Of a stretch of 20,472 nt of DNA, positions 1-6,436 are shown one piece after another; position 1 is the first letter of the stretch; each line of letters opens with the position of its first letter. The notes below the pieces were generated by a model, which was not told the DNA's origin, ran no database searches, and saw only the letters and a list, made by a program, of their open reading frames with translations. Made by a program: the position numbers and the translations under genes. The stretch is from a virus: the IMG/VR virus record IMGVR_UViG_3300007735_000452, positions 1 through 20,472 of that record; one strand, written 5' to 3'.

Positions 1-386
1 GTAGAGATGGTGTTGATGGTAAAGATGGTAAGGACGGTAAAGCAGGTAAGGATGGTGTATCTGTTGTTGATGCTTACATTGACATTGACAACTCACTGGT
101 ACTTAAACTGTCTAATGGCATTGAAGTCAGTGCTGGTGAGTTACCACAGACTTCTAAGTCCAAGGACAACATATACATTCAGAATACACAGCAGTTTGGA
201 CTAGATGGTTTACCTGATGCCACTGAAGACCCTGTACCAGAATACTTTCTTGTTAGACAAGACGGACAATGGAAGAAAGCATCGTTTACTTACTTACTTG
301 GTTGGCTTAGTGTTGCGAACATCCTGGCTACTGAAAACGGTGATTTACTTACCACAGAAGCTGGTGACTACATTATCATGGAGTAG
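1..386 (+). CDS. Collagen-like tail fibre protein, C-terminal part (5' truncated by window)
   Basis: The frame starting at base 3 is open from the window edge to the TAG at 384-386, so only the last 127 residues are seen. The visible N-terminus is a Gly-X-Y run (RDGVDGKDGKDGKAGKDG), the collagen-like triplet repeat that forms trimeric stalks in phage fibres. A compact region follows (VSVVDAYIDIDNSLVLKLSNG), then a Ser/Thr- and acid-containing tail ending in DYIIME. The stop lies 2 nt before the next fibre gene, so the two are probably co-transcribed. The role as a trimeric fibre or fibre-tip protein is inferred from the collagen repeat and the neighbours. The ORFs at 7-204 and 205-396 in another frame are shadows of this one. 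Confidence 0.8.
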   Translation, partial: RDGVDGKDGKDGKAGKDGVSVVDAYIDIDNSLVLKLSNGIEVSAGELPQTSKSKDNIYIQNTQQFGLDGLPDATEDPVPEYFLVRQDGQWKKASFTYLLGWLSVANILATENGDLLTTEAGDYIIME

Positions 387-388
387 AC

Positions 389-1291
389 ATGGCTGACATA
401 AAGATATCAGCACTATCAAATGCATCAGCACTGGCTGGTACTGAAGTTGTACCTATTGTACAGGGTGGTAACACAGTAAAGACAACCCTTAGTAACATTG
501 CTGCTTTGTCAGGTAATGGCACAGTAACATCAGTAGCTATGTCAGTACCTACTGGATTAACTGTAACAGGATCACCAGTAACATCAGCAGGTACGTTATC
601 AGTATCGTATACAGCTGGTTATGCAATACCGACTACATCAAAGCAAACTGATTGGGATACTGCTTATAGCTGGGGTAATCATGCCTCTGCTGGTTATGCG
701 GTAGGAACAACAACAATCACTGCTGGTACTGGGTTGTCTGGTGGTGGTGATTTGTCCGCTAACAGAACCATTAACTTAGCGAACACAGCGGTTACAGCAG
801 GTTCATACACTAACGCTAATATCACTGTTGATGCACAAGGTCGTATCACATCAGCAGCGAATGGTACAGGTGGTGGAGGTGGTACAACAACATATGCTGC
901 TACCTTTGACAATAGCGGTACTGGAGCTGCTTCAGGAACTACCTTTGATGGTTCTGTAGCACGAACAATCAGTTATAACACAGTTGGTGCTCCTTCTATA
1001 TCTGGTACTAATGCTACAGGTACTTGGAACATTGATGTGCTTGGTAGTGCTGGTTCAGCTACTAACTTACTTGGCGGTGCTGCTAACAGAATTGCTTATC
1101 AGAGCGGATCAAACACAACAACTTTTATTACTGCGCCAACAACATCAGATACTTATCTTAAGTGGAGTGGATCTGCTTTCACATGGTCTACCGTATCCGG
1201 TGGTGGTGGCGGAGGAAGTACAAATTTAGACGGAGGTGCTCCAGATAGTAGCTACCTTGCCGTTGATCCTATTGATGGAGGAACACCGTAA
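389..1291 (+). CDS. Putative tail fibre / structural protein, Ser-Thr-Gly rich
   Basis: This is a 300-aa protein beginning MADIKISALSNASALAGTE, an N-terminus common in phage fibre proteins of the form 'ADIKISQL..A..L.GTE.VPIVQ'. The body is low-complexity Ser/Thr/Gly/Ala sequence with beta-type repeats (for example GTGLSGGGDLSANRTINLAN and ITVDAQGRITSAANG), typical of trimeric beta-helical shafts. Two polyglycine linkers (near residues 160-165 and 270-276) break it into segments. The C-terminus (STNLDGGAPDSSYLAVDPID) is an Asp/Gly-rich tail. I know of no enzymatic motif in it. The start ATG lies 2 nt after the preceding stop, and its own TAA shares an A with the next ATG (TAATG at 1288-1292), implying translational coupling. 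A virion adhesion role is inferred. Confidence 0.75.
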   Translation: MADIKISALSNASALAGTEVVPIVQGGNTVKTTLSNIAALSGNGTVTSVAMSVPTGLTVTGSPVTSAGTLSVSYTAGYAIPTTSKQTDWDTAYSWGNHASAGYAVGTTTITAGTGLSGGGDLSANRTINLANTAVTAGSYTNANITVDAQGRITSAANGTGGGGGTTTYAATFDNSGTGAASGTTFDGSVARTISYNTVGAPSISGTNATGTWNIDVLGSAGSATNLLGGAANRIAYQSGSNTTTFITAPTTSDTYLKWSGSAFTWSTVSGGGGGGSTNLDGGAPDSSYLAVDPIDGGTP

Positions 1292-2031
1292 TGCCAGTTC
1301 AAGTACAACTACGCCGTGGAACTACTTCTCAGTGGTCTACTGCTAACCCAACACTAGCTTCCGGTGAAGTAGGTGTTGATACATCATTAACCAAGTTCAA
1401 AGTAGGTAATGGATCTACAGCATGGAACAGCCTTGGCTATGCTACATTGACTTTCCAAGGTGCTTATGCTGGCGGTACAACCTATTACCCTAACGATGTA
1501 GCTACATATAATGGTTCTACCTATGTATGCATACTACAAAGTACAGGTAACTTACCTACGAACACAACGTATTGGTCTGTATTAGCATCTAAAGGAACTG
1601 ACGGAACTAACGGTGAAGTAACGCTTAGCACTGCTCAGACATTAACTAACAAGACCATATCCGCTAGTAACAACACGTTAACTGGTCCTGATGGGTCTAC
1701 ACAGGTTGGTTACTTAAGTGCTCCTCAGAACAGCCAATCAGGCTCTACATACACGTTAGTGCTTGGTGATGGTGGAAAAAGTGTTTACTTTACTGGTGGT
1801 TCTACAGCAACGCTTACAGTACCAACCAACGCTTCTGTAGCATTTCCTACAGGAACTACGATCTTAGTGCTCAACAACAACAGCGGTAACTTAACGATCT
1901 CTGGTGCTGGTGTTACGTTTCAACTAGCCAACGGAGCCACTGGTAACCGTACAGTAGCCACTAAAGGCATGGCTTCACTTATTAAAGTCGCCACAGATAC
2001 TTGGTGGGTAACTGGGCCAGGAGTGACTTGA
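1291..2031 (+). CDS. Putative tail fibre protein with Mtd-type N-terminal domain and carbohydrate-binding-like module
   Basis: This is a 246-aa protein. Residues 1-50 (VQLRRGTTSQWSTANPTLAS, then GEVGVDT, KFKVGNG, AWNSLGY) match the N-terminal domain of the major tropism determinant / phage hyaluronidase-like fibre family, which mediates trimerisation and attachment. Residues 55-100 (FQGAYAGGTTYYPNDVATYN ... YWSVLA) look like a short CBM5/12-type carbohydrate-binding module with regularly spaced aromatics. The C-terminal half (LTNKTISASNNTLTGPDGS ... WWVTGPGVT) resembles generic phage fibre beta-structure. Despite the Mtd-like domain there is no C-type lectin end and no reverse transcriptase nearby, so this is not evidence for a diversity-generating retroelement. 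It overlaps the preceding stop by one base and ends 1 nt before the LamG gene. Confidence 0.75.
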   Translation: MPVQVQLRRGTTSQWSTANPTLASGEVGVDTSLTKFKVGNGSTAWNSLGYATLTFQGAYAGGTTYYPNDVATYNGSTYVCILQSTGNLPTNTTYWSVLASKGTDGTNGEVTLSTAQTLTNKTISASNNTLTGPDGSTQVGYLSAPQNSQSGSTYTLVLGDGGKSVYFTGGSTATLTVPTNASVAFPTGTTILVLNNNSGNLTISGAGVTFQLANGATGNRTVATKGMASLIKVATDTWWVTGPGVT

Positions 2032-2032
2032 T

Positions 2033-4057
2033 ATGGCAGGTAACTTAACAGCAATGATTGCGTCTATCTTCTCAGGTAGCGCAGTCACAGCAGACCCTTA
2101 CTACGAATACACCACGCTATTGCTTCCTGGTTCTGGAACCAACGGCGCACAGAACAATACGTTCTTAGACAGTTCTACCAATAACTTCACCATCACCCGC
2201 AACGGCAACACAACACAAGGTACGTTCTCACCGTTCAGTCAGACTGGGTGGGGTAATTATTTTGATGGTAGCAATGATTATTTGAGTACGCCTAATGTTT
2301 CAACATTAAGATTGGGAGCTGGTGACTTTACAATCGAGTTTTGGGCAAATACAACATCTTTTGGCGCTCAACGATATACACCGATTGCTGGAATTTGGGA
2401 TGTAAACGCACCAACATCTACAATTGCATCATATTATGTAGGGATAAACGCTTATGACACTACTTATAAATTAAGTTTTAGCTATATATCAACTGGCGGT
2501 GCAACTACTGATGTTGCATTTGGAACGACAACAAACGGCACCGGCACCTGGGATCACTACGCTGTTGTACGCAGTGGAAATTTACTCTATGGATTTAAGA
2601 ACGGAACATTACTAAATTCTGGCGGTACTGCTATTACAGTCACCATTGCAGATGGTGCGTCAACTGATTTCCGAATCGGTGGAGTAAAAAACGGTAATGT
2701 TTATAATGGGTATATATCCAACTTAAGAATTGTTAAAGGTCAGGCTCTTTATACAAGTAATTTTACGCCTAGCACGACACCGCTGACCACAACAAGCCAA
2801 GGAGCTACGGCAGGTAACGTATCCCTCCTCACCTGTCAATCAAACCGCTTCATAGACAATAGCAGTAACAACTTCACCATTACCGCTAATAATGGCCCGT
2901 TAGTAGTCGCCTTCTCCCCATTCAACCCCACTGCATCGTGGTCTGCTGCGACCTATGGTGGGAGTGGGTATTTTGATGGTAGTGGGGATTATTTGAGTGC
3001 TCCGGCAAGCAATATAACTGACTTTGCAACAGGACAGGCTTTTACATTTGAATGCTGGTTCTATACAACCTCAACTGCATATCAAAGTCTTATAAGATCA
3101 ACTAATGGCTTCTTTTGTGATTTTACTGGAACTTCTGTTGGTTATGGTAAAGCGGGTGTTGCTTACATTATTAATCCTGCAGCAACAGTAAACTTAAATC
3201 AGTGGAATCATTTTGCTGTATCACGAAATACAAGCAATCAAAGCAGGTTATGGTTAAATGGTGTTACAGCTGGGTCAAATAGTTCTGATAACTATTCGTT
3301 TTCTAATGATTCAGTAATTATTGGATTAGCCGCTGGATCTTATTTATCTGGGTATATTTCTGGTATGCGTGTAGTCAAAGGCACAGCAGTTTACGACCCA
3401 ACGCAGACATCTATCACAGTCCCAACCGCACCACTTACCGCCATCACCAACACATCCCTACTACTCAACTTCACCAACGCTGGTATCTACGATGCTACAA
3501 GTAAGAATGACTTGGAGACGGTGGGGAATGCTCAGATAAGTACAACACAAAGCAAGTGGGGTGGGAGTAGTATTTCGTTTGACGGTACTGGTGACTGGTT
3601 GCTTATACCGGATCAACCTCCGCAAAGAATTGGCACAGGCAAGTTCACGATTGAATTGTGGGTTTATAGAAACTCCTCTGGAACCTACGGTCTTGTCGGT
3701 AAAGGTACTGGCACAACAGGATGGTTGGTATCACTTAATAGCAGCAACCAAGTTGTATTTACTTACGCATCAAGCACGATCACGTCTACAGGTACGGTAT
3801 CAGCTACAACCTGGACGCATATTGCTGTTGTCAGAGAAGGTACAAGCACCAATCAAACGAAGATATACATCAACGGAACCAATGACGGTACTGGTACGGT
3901 AAGCACAGACTTCAACCAAACCAATTCCATGTATATCGGTGCTGACAGGACAGGTGGAAGCGCGGCTAATGCGTACGTTCAGGATGTAAGAATTACAAAC
4001 GATGCTCGCTACACAGCTAACTTCACTGCACCAACAGCAGCGTTTCTTACGTTATAG
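2033..4057 (+). CDS. Large tail/adhesin protein with three LamG (concanavalin-like) domains
   Basis: This is a 674-aa protein with three successive LamG-like jelly-roll units. Their leading strands are recognisable near residues 27-87 (TTLLLPGSGTNGAQNNTFLD, FSPFSQTGWGNYFDGSNDYL), 262-326 (NVSLLTCQSNRFIDNSSNNF, FSPFN, GSGYFDGSGDYLSAP) and 473-527 (NTSLLLNFTNAGIYDATSKN, SISFDGTGDWLLIP). Each is followed by the family's typical strands: FTIEFW or FTFECWF, WDHYAVVR, WNHFAVSR or WTHIAVVR, LWLNG or IYINGT, and YISNLRIVKG, YISGMRVVKG or VQDVRITND. Concanavalin-type folds of this kind usually bind glycans, so host-surface recognition is likely (inference). The first two units share near-identical DNA at one joint (2258-2287 and 2969-2998), which suggests recent module duplication or exchange. 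The start has AGGAG upstream near 2018-2023. Confidence 0.8.
   Translation: MAGNLTAMIASIFSGSAVTADPYYEYTTLLLPGSGTNGAQNNTFLDSSTNNFTITRNGNTTQGTFSPFSQTGWGNYFDGSNDYLSTPNVSTLRLGAGDFTIEFWANTTSFGAQRYTPIAGIWDVNAPTSTIASYYVGINAYDTTYKLSFSYISTGGATTDVAFGTTTNGTGTWDHYAVVRSGNLLYGFKNGTLLNSGGTAITVTIADGASTDFRIGGVKNGNVYNGYISNLRIVKGQALYTSNFTPSTTPLTTTSQGATAGNVSLLTCQSNRFIDNSSNNFTITANNGPLVVAFSPFNPTASWSAATYGGSGYFDGSGDYLSAPASNITDFATGQAFTFECWFYTTSTAYQSLIRSTNGFFCDFTGTSVGYGKAGVAYIINPAATVNLNQWNHFAVSRNTSNQSRLWLNGVTAGSNSSDNYSFSNDSVIIGLAAGSYLSGYISGMRVVKGTAVYDPTQTSITVPTAPLTAITNTSLLLNFTNAGIYDATSKNDLETVGNAQISTTQSKWGGSSISFDGTGDWLLIPDQPPQRIGTGKFTIELWVYRNSSGTYGLVGKGTGTTGWLVSLNSSNQVVFTYASSTITSTGTVSATTWTHIAVVREGTSTNQTKIYINGTNDGTGTVSTDFNQTNSMYIGADRTGGSAANAYVQDVRITNDARYTANFTAPTAAFLTL
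2258..2287 (+). repeat. LamG joint repeat, copy 1
   Basis: Fourteen bases TATTTTGATGGTAG and twelve bases GATTATTTGAGT flank a 4-nt variable spot (CAAT). The same arrangement recurs 711 bp (237 codons) downstream, in the same reading frame. It encodes YFDGSNDYLS. Confidence 0.7.
2969..2998 (+). repeat. LamG joint repeat, copy 2
   Basis: This is the second copy of the block at 2258-2287, with TGGG instead of CAAT in the middle. It encodes YFDGSGDYLS at the start of the second LamG unit. The surrounding domain sequence is much less similar at DNA level, so the joint stands out as conserved. Confidence 0.7.
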
Positions 4058-4066
4058 GACTAGACC

Positions 4067-4387
4067 ATGCAATACTGGACAAAGAACGGGTCTATCCCAA
4101 GCACTGAAACTGATGGTACTGAAGGCTGGCAACCGGCTCCTTCGCCTCCGACAGACGTTCCCGCTGACAAAGAGTTGGTATGGCTAAACTGGGAATGGAT
4201 CATCAGAGACCCTAAGCCAGCAGACAGAGTAGGTTATCAGTGGAACTGGCAGCACGAGAGCAGGACTTGGGTAGAGAGTGCTTGGCAGACTGAACTACAG
4301 CCTATAGAGGCTATAGAGTTACCTGAGATTGTGGTTACAACACAACTATCTGGATTTACTACCTCACAAATTTCTGAAATATCTTGA
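4067..4387 (+). CDS. Small Trp-rich hypothetical protein, fibre-associated
   Basis: This 106-aa protein is rich in Trp (MQYWTKNG, LVWLNWEWI, YQWNWQHESRTWVESAWQ) with a proline-rich spacer (PAPSPPTDVPADKE) and a C-terminal segment TTSQISEIS. I do not recognise a named family. Its position at the end of the fibre block, 9 nt after the LamG gene, suggests a chaperone or accessory for the adhesin, or a small virion protein. Its TGA stop (4385-4387) overlaps the first of two CTTGACAAA repeats that precede the head-module promoter. Confidence 0.65.
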   Translation: MQYWTKNGSIPSTETDGTEGWQPAPSPPTDVPADKELVWLNWEWIIRDPKPADRVGYQWNWQHESRTWVESAWQTELQPIEAIELPEIVVTTQLSGFTTSQISEIS

Positions 4388-4390
4388 CAA

Positions 4391-4408
4391 AAGCATTGAA
4401 ACATGCTT
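4391..4408. promoter_or_regulatory. Inverted repeat overlapping promoter -35 (operator candidate)
   Basis: AAGCAT (4391-4396) and ATGCTT (4403-4408) form a perfect 6-bp inverted repeat with a 6-nt spacer, whose right arm enters the -35 box. It is flanked by direct repeats CTTGACAAA at 4383-4391 and 4406-4414. The stem is too weak and has no T-run to be a good terminator. An operator or protein-binding site is possible but unproven. Confidence 0.3.
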
Positions 4409-4435
4409 GACAAATTCATAAAGATGTGGTAAAAT
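4407..4435 (+). promoter_or_regulatory. Sigma70-type promoter for the head module
   Basis: A perfect -35 box TTGACA (4407-4412) is followed by a 17-nt spacer and a -10 box TAAAAT (4430-4435; five of six consensus bases). Transcription would be expected to start about 6-8 nt after the -10, at roughly 4442-4443, which is on or next to the ATG of the following gene. It occupies the only gap in the fibre-to-head transition (4388-4442), so it probably uncouples head expression from the fibre block. Confidence 0.75.
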
Positions 4436-4442
4436 AACAACA

Positions 4443-4688
4443 ATGGATACTACTAAGTTACTAAGATACTACGAAGAGCGATTCGACCTCATGAGCCATT
4501 CAGGATGGAAAACTCTATTGGAAGACGCTAAAGAGTACAGAAACGCAGTAGCGGACATAACCACTATCTCTAGTGGAGAAGAACTACAAGAACGTAAAGG
4601 TCAACTAAAAGCTTTAGATTGGCTCCTAACGATGCATGAAGTTTGGGAAAAAGCCTATGAGGATTTAGTCAATGAGGATACTAAATGA
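4443..4688 (+). CDS. Small helical hypothetical protein
   Basis: This is an 81-aa, charged, mostly helical protein (MDTTKLLRYYEERFDLM ... SGEELQERKGQLKALDWLLT ... EKAYEDLVNEDTK). I do not recognise a named family, although small proteins of this character often sit next to head genes in podoviruses. There is no Shine-Dalgarno before the ATG at 4443. The promoter immediately upstream would place the transcript start at the ATG, giving a leaderless mRNA. An internal ATG at 4491 (MSHSGWKT) is an alternative start. It overlaps the next gene by 17 nt, implying coupling. Confidence 0.7.
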   Translation: MDTTKLLRYYEERFDLMSHSGWKTLLEDAKEYRNAVADITTISSGEELQERKGQLKALDWLLTMHEVWEKAYEDLVNEDTK

Positions 4689-4911
4689 TTTTGAATGTGG
4701 AAACCATCACGTAAGCGAACACTTCGTTGATAGTTCCGTAAGTAGTGTGCAGTGCCCGTACTGTGATTTGTTAGCACATCGTAAGTTAGCAGCTCCTAGG
4801 AGTAAATTGGAAGGCATCACAGGTGCTTTTCCAACCGCTCATGATCGATGGGCAACAGTCCATGAACAGGCAGCAAACGTAGCAAGATCTAAGTCCTACT
4901 ATGAGGGATAA
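4672..4911 (+). CDS. Small putative zinc-ribbon protein
   Basis: This 79-aa protein has C9-x2-H12 near the N-terminus (FECGNHH) and C28-x2-C31 (CPYC), a spacing compatible with a single zinc ribbon of the FmdB-like type. The C-terminal half (SKLEGITGAFPTAHDRWATV, then HEQAANVARSKSYYEG) is probably helical. Its start lies inside the end of the preceding gene, and it sits just upstream of the scaffold. The function is unknown: a regulatory or capsid-assembly role is conceivable, and zinc binding is inferred from the Cys/His pattern only. Confidence 0.7.
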   Translation: MRILNDFECGNHHVSEHFVDSSVSSVQCPYCDLLAHRKLAAPRSKLEGITGAFPTAHDRWATVHEQAANVARSKSYYEG

Positions 4912-4938
4912 CTTAGATTTCTTTTTAATTCCTAACAA

Positions 4939-4953
4939 TTGGGTTATACCCGA
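4939..4953. promoter_or_regulatory. Short palindrome before scaffold RBS
   Basis: GGGT-TAT-ACCC (4941-4951), extended by T-A and T-G pairs at its ends, forms a small hairpin just 5' of the AGGAG ribosome site (4956-4960) of the scaffold gene. No T-run follows it. It could be an mRNA-processing or control site, or chance. Confidence 0.2.
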
Positions 4954-4966
4954 CTAGGAGAAGCAG

Positions 4967-5749
4967 ATGGCTGAATTTGTAGAATCTCTAGATGAAGAAG
5001 TAGGTAACGATGAATTTCAAGCTGTAGAGGCTAAGGCTGAAACAGCACCAACTCAGGAAGAACCTACGATCCCTGAGAAGTATAAGGGTAAATCGTTAGA
5101 TGACATCATAAGGATGCATCAAGAGGCTGAAAAGCTAATTGGTCGTCAAGCACAAGAAGTTGGAGAAGTTCGTAAGTTAGCTGATGAACTCATCAAAAGG
5201 CAAATCACACCGCAGGATCAACCTGCTAAAGCTATCGAAGATGATACTGACTTTTTTGCCGATCCTGTTAAGGCAGTTAACAAAGCAGTTGAATCCCATC
5301 CAGCAGTTGTCCAAGCTCAACAGGCTGCGGCACAGATGGCAAGGATGCAAACTGCAAACAGGCTAGCTCAATCGCATCCAGATTATACACAGGTCATTGC
5401 TGATCCTGAGTTTGCTACCTGGGTGAATGAGTCACCTGTACGTCAAAGATTGTACCTAGCAGCGGACAAACAATTTGATTATGACTCAGCTCATGAACTA
5501 CTGTCTAACTTCAAAGCATTGAAGAAAGCTAAACAGGAAACTGTTCAGCAAGCAGCACAGCAGTTACAGAGCCAAAGAGATCAAACCTTGAAAGCAGCTA
5601 CGGTAGCGGTTGATGGTGCTACTGGTGAAACGAGCAAGAAGATTTATCGTCGAGCAGATCTTATTCGGCTCCAAATGACTGACCCTGAGCGTTATATGGC
5701 ATTACAAGATGACATCATCTCAGCCTATAACGAAGGTAGGGTTCGATAA
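4967..5749 (+). CDS. Capsid assembly scaffolding protein
   Basis: This is a 260-aa acidic, Gln/Ala-rich, helical protein directly upstream of the major capsid gene, the usual place of the T7 gp9-type scaffold. The N-terminus is very acidic (MAEFVESLDEEVGNDEFQAV). It is followed by IPEKYKGKSLDDIIRMHQEA, a motif common in phage scaffolds, and then a coiled-coil segment (AEKLIGRQAQEVGEVRKLAD). The Gln-rich middle (QAQQAAAQMARMQTANRLAQ) and the basic C-terminal end (YNEGRVR) fit a scaffold that binds coat protein through its C-terminus and is lost from the mature head. The start is preceded by a good AGGAGA site. The stop lies 23 nt before the capsid ATG. Confidence 0.88.
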   Translation: MAEFVESLDEEVGNDEFQAVEAKAETAPTQEEPTIPEKYKGKSLDDIIRMHQEAEKLIGRQAQEVGEVRKLADELIKRQITPQDQPAKAIEDDTDFFADPVKAVNKAVESHPAVVQAQQAAAQMARMQTANRLAQSHPDYTQVIADPEFATWVNESPVRQRLYLAADKQFDYDSAHELLSNFKALKKAKQETVQQAAQQLQSQRDQTLKAATVAVDGATGETSKKIYRRADLIRLQMTDPERYMALQDDIISAYNEGRVR

Positions 5750-5772
5750 CCTAAACTTAAAGGAAATTTAAA

Positions 5773-5844
5773 ATGGCTACAGCAGCTTATCCTGGAGGTA
5801 GTTCCTCCATTGTCAACAAGACCAACGCAGATAAATTTATCCCT
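5773..5844 (+). CDS. Major capsid protein, exon 1 (N-terminal 24 codons)
   Basis: The ATG at 5773, after an AAAGGAA ribosome site, encodes MATAAYPGGSSSIVNKTNAD followed by KFIP, an N-terminus typical of T7-like capsid proteins of this group. In this frame translation meets a stop at 5851 after two more codons (S, L), so without splicing only a 26-residue peptide is made. Joined to 6437 it continues as FIP-EIWSDEIIASYKK, the sequence expected in this capsid family. The 5' exon ends in T, as group I introns require for the U-G wobble. This exon is easily missed by gene callers. Confidence 0.9.
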
Positions 5845-5851
5845 AGCCTAT

Positions 5852-5863
5852 AATTTTGGGGAT
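5852..5863 (+). other. Internal guide sequence of the intron (P10 + P1 strands)
   Basis: AATTTT (5852-5857) is complementary to the start of exon 2, and GGGGAT (5858-5863) is complementary to the end of exon 1. The two halves abut, so one guide aligns both exons for ligation. This is the strongest local evidence for the exact splice sites. Confidence 0.85.
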
Positions 5864-5950
5864 GTAAAACCTTCTCTGAATAACTGGGAAAGAACGTAAG
5901 GTGTCTTAACCAGAGGGAACACGACAGTACCAACAATGCAGTTCACGCCT

Positions 5951-5956
5951 AGGAGG
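5951..5956 (+). promoter_or_regulatory. Ribosome binding site of the intronic endonuclease
   Basis: AGGAGG, a full Shine-Dalgarno core, ends 4 nt before the ATG at 5961. The endonuclease thus has its own strong initiation site and is not a fusion to exon 1, which stops at 5851-5853 in another frame. Confidence 0.75.
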
Positions 5957-5960
5957 GTGT

Positions 5961-6404
5961 ATGAAGCGATTAAGTTGGAAGTATATTGCAGGTTTGATTG
6001 ATGGCGAAGGCTGTCTAGATGTTCAAGTAACAAACGGTATTTATGTCAGACCAAGGGTAAGAATAGGTATGGCAGTGAATGCAAAGATGGTACTTGATAT
6101 GATGCAAGTTAATCATGGTGGTTATTTGTGTCACCGTGAAAGTAAGAATGAAAATTGGCAAGATTCTGTAAGTTGGGAACTTGTCGGTTACAACCAAGTG
6201 TGTCCTTTCTTACGAAACATTGCTAATCATCTATATATCAAACACGAACAAGCCAGATTTCTCCTTTGGATGGAGAATAACTTAAAAGGCAAGCAGGTCG
6301 CTGATGCAGCAAGACAGCTTGTAATAACTGAGCTAAAAGCAATGAAGCGTGACCCGCACAGACTAAGTGAGAAGGCACAGGAGAAAGTTTTAATACTTCT
6401 GTGA
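5961..6404 (+). CDS. LAGLIDADG homing endonuclease, intron-encoded
   Basis: This is a 147-aa protein with one LAGLIDADG motif, IAGLIDGEG at residues 9-17, preceded by the usual WKY. D14 and the catalytic-position acid E16 are present. The following strands (CLDVQV, YVRPRVRIGMAVNAKMVLDM, HGGYL, SVSWELVGYNQVCPFLRNIA, YIKHEQARFLLWMENN) match the single-motif family fold. With one motif it should act as a homodimer cutting a pseudo-palindromic site, here presumably the intronless capsid exon junction, so that the intron spreads by double-strand-break repair. Its stop lies 7 nt before the predicted 3' strand of P7, so the gene runs almost into the catalytic core. Activity is inferred; the motif looks intact. 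Confidence 0.92.
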   Translation: MKRLSWKYIAGLIDGEGCLDVQVTNGIYVRPRVRIGMAVNAKMVLDMMQVNHGGYLCHRESKNENWQDSVSWELVGYNQVCPFLRNIANHLYIKHEQARFLLWMENNLKGKQVADAARQLVITELKAMKRDPHRLSEKAQEKVLILL

Positions 6405-6418
6405 TGCGATAGTCGGAG

Positions 6419-6432
6419 CATCTTTTTAGATG
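6419..6432 (+). other. P9 hairpin of the intron
   Basis: CATCT / AGATG form a 5-bp stem with a TTTT loop between the candidate P7 3' strand and the 3' splice site, the expected place for P9. It ends 4 nt before the terminal G at 6436. Confidence 0.6.
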
Positions 6433-6436
6433 TTGG

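Larger units (their letters stand above)
5845..6436 (+). ncRNA. Group I intron in the major capsid gene (592 nt)
   Basis: The intron separates the codons for Pro24 and Glu25 of the capsid protein. Sequence support: P1 pairs exon AUCCCU (5839-5844) with the internal guide GGGGAU (5858-5863), with a U-G wobble at the 5' splice site. P10 pairs AAUUUU (5852-5857), directly beside it, with the first six bases of the 3' exon, GAAAUU (6437-6442). The intron ends in G (6436). A P9 hairpin CATCT-TTTT-AGATG lies at 6419-6432. Candidate P4 is CTGG (5884-5887) with CCAG (5910-5913), and candidate P7 is CGAC (5922-5925) with GTCG (6412-6415), the latter inside GATAGTCG, which resembles the conserved S element. 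A LAGLIDADG gene occupies the peripheral loop. P3 and P8 were not resolved by eye and the subgroup is not assigned. Confidence 0.88.

Noticed and set aside
7-396. Two plus-strand ORFs of 65 and 63 aa at the window start
   Set aside because: They are out-of-frame shadows of the collagen-like fibre frame, which is open from base 3 to 386 and has sensible composition.
1291-2031. Diversity-generating retroelement suggested by the Mtd-type N-terminal domain
   Set aside because: No reverse transcriptase, no C-type lectin variable region and no template/variable repeat pair were found in the window.
4912-4940. Possible terminator in the T-rich stretch before the scaffold gene
   Set aside because: CTTTTTAATT has no GC-rich stem upstream; only the weak palindrome at 4939-4953 lies nearby, and it lacks a following T-run.
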